Source of the DNA: Camarhynchus parvulus
Lineage: Eukaryota > Chordata > Aves > Passeriformes > Thraupidae
Direction: 5' to 3'
DNA length: 64,000 nt
NCBI RefSeq assembly: GCF_901933205.1
Contig: NC_044586.1
Location: 17,802,569 to 17,866,568 of the forward strand
In this document: positions 24,861 to 37,331 of the stretch, piece after piece
How the letters are laid out: each line of letters begins with the position of its first letter
Position numbering within the stretch: the first letter of the stretch is position 1
Made by a program: the position numbers and the translations under genes
The notes under the pieces: generated by a model
Told to the model about the DNA's origin: nothing
Seen by the model: only the letters and a program-made list of their open reading frames with translations
Databases searched by the model: none

Positions 24861-27800
24861 AAAAAGACTAGGGTCATTTAGCTCTCCACAGCTGCTCTCC
24901 AGATTCAAGGGACCCTGGGCTTCTGACAAGGCCACTCCCACTGGTATCAACACTCTCATCTAGTGGGAACAGCTTTGCCGTTCTCTGAAGTCATGTACAC
25001 AGGAAAGGAAAAGCCTCTGAAATTATCAAGGAGTCAGGAGAAGTAACTGCCTCTTACAACTGCCAGGACCTTTTAAAGAATAAAACGTCTTTATTTTGTC
25101 TTTATTAAAAAATTAAAAGAAAAAAAAAACAACACATACCACCTTCCTATTTCAACTCTACATGTGGGCTGTGAGTTCCTGATGATTTTTAGACCAACAT
25201 CACAACTGCAGAACATAACCACTGTTAATAATGCCTAGCAGAGACTACTGAGGCAAGGCTGTTCTTTAAAGTAGGCTCTCCTTTTTTACTCAGAGACAGA
25301 AACAAAGCCAATAGGGAGCACGAAACATCACCATCACTTCTGAGAGCCCCATTCAAGTAATTTGCTTTCATACATTTTGTTGCTTTCCATCTCCCAGCTT
25401 TGAGTTCCTTTTGTTGTTTCTAATAGATAACACCAGCTTCAAAGTTTGGAGGAACTGTTGTTTTTCTGCCAGCGTTGTCCTTTTTTCCTTTATTCCTTTA
25501 GCAAATACTGATTTTTTAATTTTAGTTTTTGCAAGTTAAAAGGGGCTGCTTTAACAAAGCACCTCTCCAGGTTCCAGGAGAGACAAGTGTCTTGCACTGT
25601 GGCATCCTGAGTTCATGTAGAGATGGAAGGACCCTGTCCTGACCAGCAAATGCAGCTGCGACCTTTTCCCCTCCACCCACACAGCCTTGTGGATGGCAGA
25701 GAAAGTCCTACTATTTTGATTAAAATCTGTGCACTAAAAGCTCTTGTACCTTTATTTTAAGGGATGGCATACGCTTGGATTAAAGGCAGTTAAGAAATCC
25801 CCTACTTTTAATGCAGAAGAGGGCACAAAATTTTGGAGTTTGTTGCAGTGTTTGTGAGTGCCTGATGGCTCCAGCTGGTCGTGCAACCAGCTCAGTGTTG
25901 ACTCCATTGCAAACACACTGATGCAGAGCTGCCGGCAGCTGATGAAGTGTCTTCATCATAGTTCGCTGAGTGCCTTGCCTATATGTTCATGATTTATTAC
26001 TTCCCTGACTTTCTTAGGTGTTAGAAAGAACAATGAATCAATCCTAGTGTTTTCAGAGTGGGGACTGCTAATTGCAAGAGCTCGGTTTACCACTTGAGAG
26101 CTGCAGTTTTGACAAGTCTCTTGACCCCATGTTAATACACATGATTAATTATTGTTAAGGGTGTCTGCAGAAACAAACAGGATAGGTAACTTCAGAGCTT
26201 TTCTTTCTTTCTGAATAAGCAATAAACATAATTATGTTTACACTGCTGGAACAGGTGGGGAAAGAACGTGCTTTTGAAGGCATGGGGGTAAACCATTGCT
26301 GCTCAGAGATGGGCACCCAGAGAGCACAGGCTGAGGTGATGGGGAAGCAGGTTGGAAGCAGTTGACTCCTTGGTGGCTCCACAGCAGCTTTCCCTTTCCC
26401 GTGTATGCCACTACAGGGGATCTATGTCACTGCAAGCAAGGGCACAGGTGCTGCATCCCCTGGAGTGTGAATGAGGGGTGGGAAACACAATGGGCAGGCT
26501 ACAAGGTTATTGCAGTGCCAAACGTTTGTGTCATTTCACAACTGATGGAACAAGCTCTGATGCTGTGGACCCCACTGGGCCATTTTCTCTGGCGGCTTGC
26601 CCTGCCCTGCCATGCTTTACCTTGCTGTCCTGCTCTGCCTTTGCTCTGTCTGGTGTTGGTATTCATTCCCCCCCAGGACAGGGCTCTTTCTCCCCAGTGG
26701 AGGGAACCTACCCCATTTGCAGCTACTGGGTCACCTGGAGAGGCTTGAGGTGATGGTGAGATTTGTCTCCAGTTTCCTCCCAAGAAGGACCTGTCTCCTT
26801 TTCCTACACCACTCCTGGCTTGTTGCAGGTCTTTGGAGCTAAAGCTGCTGGGGAAGGTGTTGAGTTTTATCTGTGGGCTCAAAAACAAGGCAAGGGTTGA
26901 CCCTCACCCTTGGGGACCCCCAAAGAGATATCCAGAGTGGGGGTGTCCATGGCAAGATGCTTCTCAGGGAGCCCCAATGTGAGTGCTGTGAAATGGCAGG
27001 GACCACCAGGAGTGACCAGCTGAGAAGCACAGCAGTTGGTGACAAAGGCAACATAACCAGCAGCTGACACAGTGAAGCAGCATTTTAAAACACCACATAA
27101 CAGACATAACCAGAATGGCTGTGCCATGCAACAGCCTTAGAAAAGAGTAGAAAGAAGCAGAAATACAGGTTTAATTGCCTGTATTAAACTGCTTTATCCT
27201 GCATAATTTTATTATTTCTAGAAAATTTGGCCCAGGTCATCATGGTGGGAGGTAAAGTTTCCAGGAGACCCTGAGATTTGCCACTGTGGGTTACTACGGG
27301 GCACTGAGGACAGTATCTCTCTGCACAAAGGCCTCCTCTGCACGCCAGAGGTGCAGGGCTGTGCAGGACATGACCTTGCTTCTTCCTGTCCCTTGTGTTT
27401 CAGCACAGCAGCAGCATCACCAGGCTGAAAGAGAAACCCTGCAGGGACAAGCCTCTCTCTGAAGTTCACAGCACACAACACCGTGGCCATCTGGCTCTGT
27501 GCCCTGCAGAGGTACAGGAGTCCCCTAGTCCCCTCCATCAGCTTCAGGCCCACACCCCCACAGGCAGTGTCCCCACCAGGACACATGCAGACATTCCCCT
27601 GTGGACAAGGGGCCACTCATTGAGAGAGGGCATCTCAGCACCCTTTGAGACCCCTTCTCACCCTTCCAGTGGCCTCTGTGGAGAGGCTTGTACCACCAAT
27701 CTTGATATCTTTAGTATTCCAAATTTGCACTTGTCAGTGAGCTGTGCTAGCCCTAGCCCCCCCAGCCAGGCTCTAACTGCAGTGGGGAAGGGGCACGTGG

Positions 27801-28219
27801 GGCTTCACTGGTAGGAGGGTGCTTTAACATCATTTTTTATTCTCCCCAGCCTTTCCTGGGTGTTGGGCAGCTCATGTGGTTGGGCAAAGCTTTTCCCTTA
27901 CTCTGATGTAGAAGCTTCATTCTACCATAAGCCACTGCAACATGTTTATAGCAACCTGCATTTTTCCATCTGGCCCTCCTCAAGCTGCTCACCCCATTCA
28001 GAACACAGAGACACTGACAGGATAAATGTAATAAGAGCTCTGGAAACAGCAACCTGTCTGCATTGTTGCTTCCCATGGGCATCCCCCTGTCCCTGAGGCC
28101 ATGCAGAGGCTAGACCAGAGCTCTGAGGGAGAGAATGGGCTCTTTGCCCACAGCAGGAAGCATTTGTCCACTAACCAGGCCCACATGGCCCTGGGTGAGA
28201 GCAAGGAGCACAAGGGCAT
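24861..28219. other. intergenic sequence, no gene recognised
   Basis: Mixed composition. From about 26.2 to 28.1 kb it is GC-richer and has overlapping open frames of 70-140 codons on both strands. None carries a recognisable domain or consistent splice sites. I treat these frames as a by-product of local GC content. Confidence 0.5.
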
Positions 28220-28651
28220 TGTAGCAGTCCCTATGGACACAAGCAAGGCTCCTTGGAGGAATTGAATCAGCATTTTACTCCCTCACTTCCTAACCCCACC
28301 CTAGAGCATATCCCTGTAACCCTATAGGTTAGGACTTTAACCCCTTGCCATTGGTCCAAATCTCAATCCTCCTAAAACCTATAAAAGGGGCACATTTTAG
28401 CCCACTTGTAGAACAAGTGCTGAACCGTCTCTTCGCATCAATAAAGTCATCCCTGCGGAATCTCCATCGCCTCTTCTCCTCTCTCTCGTCCGCTGTGCCT
28501 CTCGCCCTGGGCTAACTCTGCCAAGCAGGCAAGCTGAAATCCTGAGCTGAATCTCACTAGAGCTGACAATCACCTATGCTTGCTGGCAATAGCCCTGCGG
28601 CCACACCTGAGCAACGCCGGGTCCTCGGGGGTTCTGTTCTCAAGGGGAACA
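28220..28651 (+). mobile_element. solo LTR of an endogenous retrovirus with TATA box and polyA signal
   Basis: The block runs from TGTAGCAGTCC to GGGGAACA, giving TG and CA termini over 432 bp. TATAAAAG lies at 28380-28387 and AATAAA at 28440-28445, the short R-region spacing typical of LTRs. A C/T-rich U5-like segment follows. The flanking hexamers GGGCAT and GGGCTC are only a partial match and could be a decayed 6-bp target duplication. No viral genes or primer-binding site are recognised on either side, so it is most likely solo. The ends are provisional. Confidence 0.6.
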
Positions 28652-31058
28652 GGGCTCCTGAGGTTAGATAAGGCAACACAGAGGCATTATTAATAGGGCA
28701 TGGTGTGCACACACCCAGTGACATGTGATGAGGTTAATTGCTCTGCTCAGGTTTAGTCCATCATGCTCTGGAGAGGGAATACACTTCACTGGGAGGGGGA
28801 AAACAATGCCGACCGATTTGTGCAGGAAAGTCTGTTCCTTTAATCTATTTGAAAGCTTTTGTACATCAAAGTCCTGGCCAGAAGAGCTATTGCTGATATA
28901 ATTGGTGTAGACAATTGTGAAGGTTTTGATAAAGACCTTTGTGCAAGAGCTATTCATGGGGGGCATAGAAGGGTCATGGTTTGGGCAGCAGCTAAGAAAC
29001 AAAAACCTCAAAAGCAGGATGAAGGCTACACAAATGTCACACAGCTCCTTATCCCAGCCAGGGATGATGAGGATTTCCAGGGGCACCGCCAAAGCCAGGG
29101 GAACAGGCCAGAGTGGGGGAAGAAGATCCCCACCACAGACACAGCCTGGGCAAGGCTCCCTGAGAGGAAGGAGTGACAGTTATGCTAAGTCCAGATCAGT
29201 TCTCACCTGTTGAAGAGAAAACCGAGCTAGGGCCCTGGGCAGCTCACCACAGTGGTCCATTGGGGGTTACAAATACATGCTATTATCCCCAAAACACCTA
29301 AAAAACAAATGAAGATATTGGATAAAACTCAGGAGAGAAAGTAGCAGAGAACTGTGTCTAAATGGTCAGATAGGAAGGAAGAGGAGGTCCTCTTCTGGCA
29401 CTGCTGCCTCTCACCAACTCCCAAATGACACATCAAAAAGAGAGGAGGGGAGCATTTCCAAGATGCGAAAGTAAGAAAGTTAGGAATAGAGTCTAGCTAG
29501 AATTGAAATTATTTTAATTTCTAGATGAAGTGAGTCAAAAGCAACATAATGGCCAATATACAAAATAACAAATGGCACAAAAGAGGTGCGTATAAGTACT
29601 CCTATTTTCACTTTGCACATAAAAAGAGAACAAAGGGACAGTCAATAAACCCAAGCAGCAGCACACATACAAGGATAAGCGAAATACTGTTGTTCTAATG
29701 CACTCTGCGTAATCATCTAGGGTGCTCCCTGTTCCAAAATACCACTAAAATTGCAGATGCAGAGAGACTTGCAAGAAAGGGACAAGAATGTACCTGAAAG
29801 GAAAGACCATTTGCAGTTATATTTGCTCTGTGCGAGTTACTTGAGCAGAAAGCAATAATATAGCTTTTAAGAGAGAAATTTTCACACAAACAGCAATAAA
29901 TGGGATGGGGGCAAAGGTCCCCATGGGTAGATTATTCCAAAAATTGCCTTCTAAGGGATGTCTCATTCCTCCTTCCTCTGAAGTATTTGCATTGACTGTA
30001 GGCAGCAGTCAGTGACTGGAAAAGACAAACCACTTCTTATCTCCTCTGGATCCCTCCTGCAGCAAGACCATAGCACATTCCCACCTGCTGTGTCCCCAGC
30101 ATGACCCTGAGCCAGGTTTTTGATCCTTCCTGGAGCATCAAAAGCAGCTGCTTGGGTGGGTGCTGAGTTCCAGCCTGCTCCTTCCTTCTAGTCAAGGAAC
30201 ATTTCACATCCTCAGCCGTATGTGACTGAGAGAGGTAAAAATAATCTTGTCATCTTTTTTTCATTGACGTGTAGTGATATCTCCCCTATTCATTGCTGAA
30301 ATGAACCAGAATTAATCTCAGCCAGCAGTTCTGCCTGGTGATGGGAATGCACATCTTAGTGATACACATCAGCACACCTTCCTTCAGGAGCGCTGCTACC
30401 TGGATGAATGTCAGTGAAGGTCAGCAAAGGGGAGGTGGGGCAGGAAATTACTTGAGACGTCATCCCAAATTTAAATAGAACTGACAACTGCACAGCCAAA
30501 TTTGTGGAAATCTTCCTTTTCATGGCCTCCCTTATCTGAGGTAGGTCAGAAACTCAGGTCTTTCTGTGCCCACAAAATTAAAATAAAAATATTCACCTGG
30601 TCTTAATCTCCCTCTCTGTGAAGATGTGTCCTGACACGCAACTCAGAGCAGGAACTTTCCTTCCCTCAACTCCCAAAGGATGGCATCCCAGTTCCTGACC
30701 TCTCCAGAGCTCTGCTGCAGCACTCCCACAGTAGCTTTTCCCTGCCTCCCAGGCACACCTGGCACACTCTCCCACCAAAATACATCCACTACAGGGGGTG
30801 GTTGCTGAGTTGCTGTTTTCCCCTCTCTGCAACCCAAACCTCGAGCTCGTCACCCTCTGCAGGAGATGTGGTGGCTGGAAGATGGGGGACAGAGCAGGGC
30901 ACCCTCTGCTGACCCCCCTCCATAACAACTTTAATGTCCCACAGCCTGGTTCCTACCCCTGGAGAAGATGGCAGTCATTCCAACGTGGAGCTGATCATAT
31001 AAGCTGCACATTAAGAGACCTTATTTTTTTGTTGTGTGTTGTTGGTTTTTTTTAAGAC
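28652..31058. other. intergenic sequence between solo LTR and presumed MPPED1 3' UTR
   Basis: No exon or repeat is firmly recognised. Two overlapping open frames occur: 142 codons on the minus strand (28664-29092) and 105 codons on the plus strand (28859-29176), neither with known motifs. The MPPED1 transcript end may fall near the right edge of this interval. Confidence 0.5.
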
Positions 31059-33636
31059 TTTATTCGTCTAACATGCTTGACCAAAAATTACAACACTCAA
31101 ATTATGTCAAAATGATTAAATAATCTTTAAGCTTTCATACCTCAAGTACTTTAAATTATATTTTGAAGTAACAGTTGCTTTCATATCCTTTCCACATAAA
31201 AATACACAGTATTTGGAAGATACCTTAGGAAAAATTATTTTTAAGAGAATATTTTATGGTTGACATAGAAATTTTGCTGAGGCTAATAAAAGGACCTCTT
31301 CCCTTCACTTTAACATTTAAGTGCTGTGAGCGAATGTAAACATTTCAGACTTTACCATACAGCCAATTTCCTGCCACATTTGTTGCAAACCACTTGAATT
31401 GTGACTAGATAAGCCACTTTTATTCTAACTACATGCTATTGTTCATCTTCCCAATGATGACAGGAGTTCATATTCAACTATGAATTTCAGTTCTTACTGA
31501 TTTAGGAGCTGATCCTGAAATTTCTACACAAGTAGCTCTGACAAAAATGGCCCTATCTGACTTAGTGGCAGACTGCTCATGCACTTGTGAACCACTCCCC
31601 CAAAAACCAGTTGCAGGTGTCACCTATTGTTTTGGGTTGCATTTTCAGGAAAAAAAAGCAGCACATTAGTTTCGACACATGGTCACCCAACAGATTACAA
31701 AAATGACAGACCTGTGACTTGTCATGTTTTCGGGGGTTCTAGCGGCTTCTTGTGGGTCCACAGCATGAGTCACTTACTGGGCCTGAACGTCTCGGCTCCA
31801 GGCAGCACCTGGAAGAGCTGCTGCACGTGGGAAGCCAGTGAAAAGCAGAGTTTGTGCCCACCTAGCTGAGAGTCGAGGCTCACATGGCCTGGTTTTGCAA
31901 CACAGGTATTTTAAATTGTTTATTTGTATAATGTACATGCAGCTGCTACATAAAACACATTTACATCCATGTAACACACACAATTCTCCAATGCATGTGT
32001 GCAGGCGTGGGCTATGCACAGATCTGCAACCAGCTCTGAGCTGGCAGTGCTGTGGTGTGCCCAATGTGTGTGAACAAGATTAATGCCTAGATGCTGTCAG
32101 CCCCAAATTCAGGATGCCCACATTCAGAATACAGCAGTTAAATTATCTCCATCAAGTCAAAAGGACATATTTGTTAGTTCAAGACAGAAATCCATTTCTT
32201 GCAGGACATGTCTGAAGCCCTGGGGGTTTTTTGGTGGCTTACTAAGCACTTCTTAAGCTTCTGCCTAGGACAGGACTGAAATCCCAGCAGCTTCAATACC
32301 TCTGCTAGCACCGCAGAAGAGCTTCATGGGCAGTACCATCACTGTGGACTATACCAACCAGCTCCTGCCACATTCCCTGCTTTGCCTGGTGCCAAAAGCA
32401 ACATAACAGATGGGTTTCTACTAGGTTTGTGCTGAGCCTCTCTCAGCAGTGTCTATGAGTGGGCAAACAGCAGTACCAGGTCTCCTGAGGTGACCTCTGC
32501 TCTGCACACTTTGGTGTGTACCCGTCACTCACAGTGACCCAAAAGGGAGCACTCGCACCACACCTTGGGTTGACACCTTCCCCTTGACATCCATGTTTCC
32601 CAAGGACAAAATGATCACAATGATATTTAACCACACCTGACCAGGGCCAAATTCAAACCAGTAATCTCATCATTGGCTAGATGTCCCATTAGCAGTTTTT
32701 AAACCAGTCCCAGTAGGTTTTATTTAAAATACCATTACTAATCATTGGGTGGGCTCTTTGCAGGCTCTTTCTCTTTCTTTTTACCTTAAATACAATTACA
32801 TATCTCTTTACCATATGAAAACACAGTTATATTTTTTCTTTTTTTTTAAGGGAAATGTCATCCTTTTTTTTTTTCTTTTTAAACAGGCAAGGCCAGGTTA
32901 CAAATTCCTGAGTTTATACTGCACTTAACACAGTCTCCCTTCTTGAATGTTGAGCTGTTTACAGCATGCTGGCAATATGCACCATTTCCCTTGCCATCTG
33001 TAATGCCAGATGTAGTAAAACTTCATTTCAGTACAGTGAATTAGGGCCTGTATTGCATTGGTTTTGAATAGATGCAAAGACTTAGACCTGGAGGACTTGG
33101 AGAAATAGCTTTCCTCCTGTGACTGGTCATTTGTGCACCATCTTTTATATTTGCCATGTTGATTAAGGGAAAACATCTTTACTATCATTTTTATTTTACC
33201 AAGAGCTCACTGAAAAACATCTGAAATGAGGAAAACCTAGTCTAAATACTTACGTTTAAACTGCAAACTTTCTTAAAGAAACACTCCTTTGAAAGACATC
33301 GTTCTTTTAATAAGTCCAGTACACGGTATGTACAAAAGCCCCTACTAGATATATATATATATAGATATATATATATGTATATATATATATTTGTGGAATG
33401 CATTCACTTTTCTGTGTTCACAAACATTTTAATGGTGAAATGTTAGTCTTTAATCTGGTTCTGGCACCAAAATGTCTTTGTTCCTTGTCCACTTTTGTTA
33501 CTCCAAATTTATCTGTGAAGAGCTAGCAGGGAAAAAAAGGATTTTGCTTTTTTGTTGAATGGTTCCCTATTGGGATTCTCAGCCAGCAATATAAAGTTGC
33601 TTATGTGTTGGGTACAACTTTAAATCCTCATTATAA
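31059..33636 (-). other. MPPED1: candidate MPPED1 3' UTR, distal end uncertain
   Basis: The sequence immediately after the MPPED1 stop is AT-rich, non-coding and free of recognisable CR1 or LTR sequence for about 2.6 kb. On the minus strand AATAAA hexamers lie at 33190-33195, 32719-32724, 31919-31924 and 31059-31064, and any of them could end the transcript. The 31059 signal is used here as the outer limit, but no clear GU-rich downstream element follows it. The stretch also contains an interrupted AT microsatellite at 33349-33391. The UTR assignment is inferred from position; its length is not demonstrated. Confidence 0.4.
33349..33391. repeat. interrupted (AT)n microsatellite in presumed 3' UTR
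   Basis: Three AT tracts are separated by single G interruptions (a TAGA step and a TGTA step). The tract lies about 250 bases beyond the MPPED1 stop codon. It would be transcribed as an AU-rich, self-complementary stretch if the 3' UTR extends this far. Confidence 0.9.
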
Positions 33637-33755
33637 TCATGTGTTCCTTGGAGTAGGTAAGTCAATAACTATAGGTGGATTAAGTGGCTGGTAATTCACA
33701 GTGCACACAGATGCATTCACATAGGTGGTGGTTCCATCAGCCATGACACCATAAC
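33637..33755 (-). CDS. MPPED1: MPPED1 terminal coding exon and stop codon
   Basis: This is the last coding exon. It begins after a CTTTTTAG acceptor with two bases that complete the split Gly codon. It then encodes 38 residues: YGVMADGTTTYVNASVCTVN, then YQPLNPPIVIDLPTPRNT, and ends in TGA at 33637-33639. The ending matches the MPPED1 C-terminus as I recall it, except the final residue, which is Thr here and Ser in my memory of mammals. The MPPED2 ending (FDLPNPQGS type) is clearly different. Together the four exons supply 575 coding bases in one uninterrupted frame. The preceding intron is 3,462 bp. Confidence 0.95.
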
Positions 33756-36700
33756 CTAAAAAGGAAGAAAAATTCTGGTTACTCTCATTATTCCTTATTA
33801 TCTTCTTTCATTTTTAATTACCTTTATCACACAATGATAAGTGCCACATTTTTTATTACTCAGAAGGAATTTAAAAATTATCTTTGTGCAAAATATAAAT
33901 GTTCCCTGAATCAATACCATCTTTGTCCTACAGAATAACTTTTTAAATTGTGTAAGAAAAGAAAAATGGGCCTTCAGTAGCTGGTGGCTATTATCTCTGC
34001 CAGCCAGCACACTAAACCTCCTTAGAAAGACAGATACTTCTCTCTGCAGAGATTTTTCTCTTAAAACTGTTTTAGTTTTGGAAAGGATGCTTCTGATCGT
34101 TTAGGCTTGCAGTCATCAGTGCAGCAAACTTTGGGCAATGTTAATTTCCCACCTTTTTTTCCTGCCCTGTGTTGAACATCCTTTAAGCAATCAATGAAGA
34201 AAAAACATTGCTTGACTGAAGCAAGTACATGTGCATGTGCATTAGGGCAGGATTTGCCTAGTAGGAACCTCTTCTTGCTATGTCTTTGAACTTGTTGACC
34301 AAACTTGATGGAAAGGCACTAAAATGCCTGCCCAGGCTGAGAAAAGATGGCTTTATTATTGAATGCATTTTCTAACAGACAAGGTGAATTCACACCCTAA
34401 AACACCAGAACATTTCCACAGGAGAACACACACATCCGTGTGTCTCGCCAGTGGTGAAAAAGCTTCAGCTACATCTCATGTCTGGCTAGACACCCAAGGC
34501 AAACAATTCCAGAGTTAAATCTGCAGAAAACCAAACTTTCAGTTCTAATTCCTGTAGAAGTACAGTGAAATACTGTTACAGAAAGTGAAGAAGAAGCCCT
34601 TTGACAGCCTTGGTGTTATGAAAAAGAAGACACACTCTCCGTTGTCAAAAATCTTTTCATGAATCTCTAAAAAACCCCATAAGTTTGATTATATGAAAGC
34701 TAAAGGCCTAATGTTGGAAACTTTCACTGAAATATCATGATCAATATGAAGAACTGCATTCGTCATCAGTAATACGTGATTTTGGGGAAATCACCTGGCA
34801 GAAAGCATTTGCACTAAGATTCAATCTCACCTTTCATAAAGTTAATAGTGAAATGTATTCATTGTTATATATAGACTAAGCTCTAGCTATTCAAACCCTA
34901 GGTACTGAGGACCCTATGTTTTCTCTGAATGCAATTTTGTGTCTTTTACAGCACTGAAAATTGCATAATTTGCAAACAAAGAAACAGTAGCCAAATTCCT
35001 TTCTTTTTGGTTCCTTAAAACACCCTGAATAATGCAGGGCTTCCTGCACCTTCCATGGAAAAACTACACTATAATTAGGGCCCAGGGAGGGAAGAAAACT
35101 CTGTCAGGCTCCTGTCACAGGAATTTCTTTAAATCTCTTTCTGTTTGCCACAGAATGACTGTTCTGAGGAAAACACAAAATGCACGGAGGAGAGTCAGCA
35201 CCGTGGCTGGGACTTTCTGTCTCCTTGGCTACACATTTGAAGAGACCAGACACTTCCTTTTGCTGGAAGATTCCTGGTGCTGCAGCTTTCACTCCTGTCC
35301 CACTGCCAGGAGGGTTTCCTTGGCCATGACCTCAGTGGAGTACTGGCTATACTGGGAAAACCAGAATTTTAGCCAGAGCCCCTGCCATGCTGCTTGTCCC
35401 TTCCATGGGTGCATCAGCAGCAAGCCCATGTGCAGAGGTATTTTTTGGCAGACATGGTAGTGCAGAGAGGGAATAGGGAAGAAACATCTCTTATAAGCAC
35501 CTCTTCTCCCCAGATGTTCAGTAAATGACTGCTGCAGATGTAGCTATGCTCACTCTGAGAAAGAACTCATCTGTTCAAATCATGCATTCTCTCTAAAAAG
35601 TGCAGCTTCGTTTGCACAAGCTGCCTGCAATGGGAATTCTCCTCTGCAGAGATTTAGCATCCCACTGAAAAACAGGCTCTGCAGTTCCCCATTTGTTTTC
35701 TCTAAATTATGATAGTTAACAAGAAGAGTACCTTGTTTCTGTGTTTCGTTACCTACTGTGCCAACTACATTAATTCACAGGATTTACTATTCTATGGAGG
35801 TGCCATTCTCTTCCCTTGAGAGCCAAAGTTGGACTTGGTTTTAGCAGATGTTTTGTTTACCTGCCTGAAGCTTCATGGCTTGCTGTTTGCTTATATCCCC
35901 TGCAACCCTCTTGGCTTATAATTTCTGAAATGACAATGAGTTTGAACTGTATTCACCAGCTCTCTTGGTTGGAATATCAGAGACTGCTCCAGCAGCATTA
36001 TTTGTTTACTCTGTGATTTAACAGCACTTTGGACATTAACCAGGCATTAACAGGTCACTGCAGATGAGACACACGAAGAGAATGGACCTAATCCTTGAGC
36101 TATAAAATAATGATCTGAACATCTTATCCATTAATTTTACACCACCAGCCATTTCATTTCTATGTGCTGTGGTGAAAGCCTCCAGCAGCAAGTCAGAGAG
36201 GGATATCTCAGGAAGGGTTCTTCATAAAACCAGAAATATCTGAATGTGAGCTCCTCCAGTTTTTCCATCCCTGCACTGCTGAGACCCACAGAGATCCTAC
36301 AGCAAAGGCTGGAGCAGTCCCAGAAGCAGAAAACTGGCAGCTGTGGAGTACCTTTTCCTGCCAGTAAGTTAACACTGCCAAAGATGGAGCAGTTGATAAT
36401 ACACACGTACGTGCCAATGGTTCACTCCTGCACAGCCCACTGCTTTCTGCTTGGGGTGGCAGCACTGCTTGAAGCCTTCTGCCTTGCTCTGTGAACAGGA
36501 CAGGCAGCATCTACCTTTCCTTTTGCCTGGAGACGAACTCCTGCTGTCACTGACTTCAGCAGAGCATATCTATAACCATTTACTTGGCTTGTGCAAAGGG
36601 AACTCTTTTTTTTTTTCTCCAGTTAAATATCAAATAGTCAATAGAACCACTTGTTTTGTCTGAGCACAAAATGTGTCCCCTGTCAACCCATAAATATCTT

Positions 36701-37217
36701 GGAACTTCTACACCAGTCAGTGGTGATACCCCTCTTGATTTCAACTTCATATACACTTTGATGGGGAGAGACAAGTTATTGTACAGTCTTGAAGATCAAG
36801 CCTTAGAAGCAACACTCAAAATATTCCTACCCCTTTTACAAGCACAGAAGTTGACACACAGAGATCTTACATGAATTATTGTGAAGCACAGATTCTGCTA
36901 AGGAAAAAAACCCCCTCCATCCTAATATTTAGTCATTTTCTGTAACTACTGGACTTGTATTCTTATTTTAAAATTCACAGTACTCATCCCTGTGAAGGAA
37001 GCATCAACTTGTTTTATAGATGTAAAAAATGAAAGATAAGCTCAAGTACAAGTATTGAAATGTGGATATCAGCCAATTTCACCTCTACATATACAGCTAA
37101 ATATGTATCTGAATTCAAGTGTTTCAGTTCAGACATTCAAGTTTGAAAATGCTGGTTAAGACTTCTCTGTTTGCCATTTCTAAAAACACATATATATAAA
37201 AAGAAATGTGCTCTGAC
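33756..37217 (-). other. MPPED1: MPPED1 last intron (3,462 bp)
   Basis: The donor on the minus strand is GTCAGA next to 37218, and the acceptor CTTTTTAG abuts 33755. No repeat family could be recognised. A 142-codon plus-strand open frame at 35032-35460 looks like chance: no known motif is visible and it opposes the host gene. T-rich tracts occur at about 36605-36620. Confidence 0.85.
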
Positions 37218-37331
37218 CTTCATGGATATGTCCAAAAACATGAAGCCTTGGCTGTATTCGTCTCTGGACTGTGTTCAGCAGCTCAACACATCCTACTCGT
37301 TGCATTTTCTTAGGGACCCAGTCTAGAAAAC
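37218..37331 (-). CDS. MPPED1: MPPED1 coding exon with GHIH metal-binding motif
   Basis: This is the third MPPED1 exon in the window, 114 bp, phase 1 to phase 1, between a TTTCCAAAG acceptor and an AGGTCAGA donor. The translation is FLDWVPKKMQRVGCVELLNT, then VQRRIQPRLHVFGHIHE, with Gly codons split at both ends. GHIH is the GHxH signature that holds metal ions in this fold. In MPPED2 the first of these active-site histidines is known to be replaced by glycine, which cripples catalysis. The intact GHIH is therefore the best single reason to call this MPPED1 and to expect an active enzyme. No frameshift or stop is present. Confidence 0.96.

Noticed and set aside
26362..27814. Overlapping 128-139 codon frames on both strands
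   Set aside because: No domain, no splice sites and no consistent frame. The region is simply GC-richer than its surroundings.
35032..35460. 142-codon plus-strand open frame in the last MPPED1 intron
   Set aside because: It is antisense to the host gene, has no recognisable motif and no supporting splice signals. Chance is the simplest explanation.
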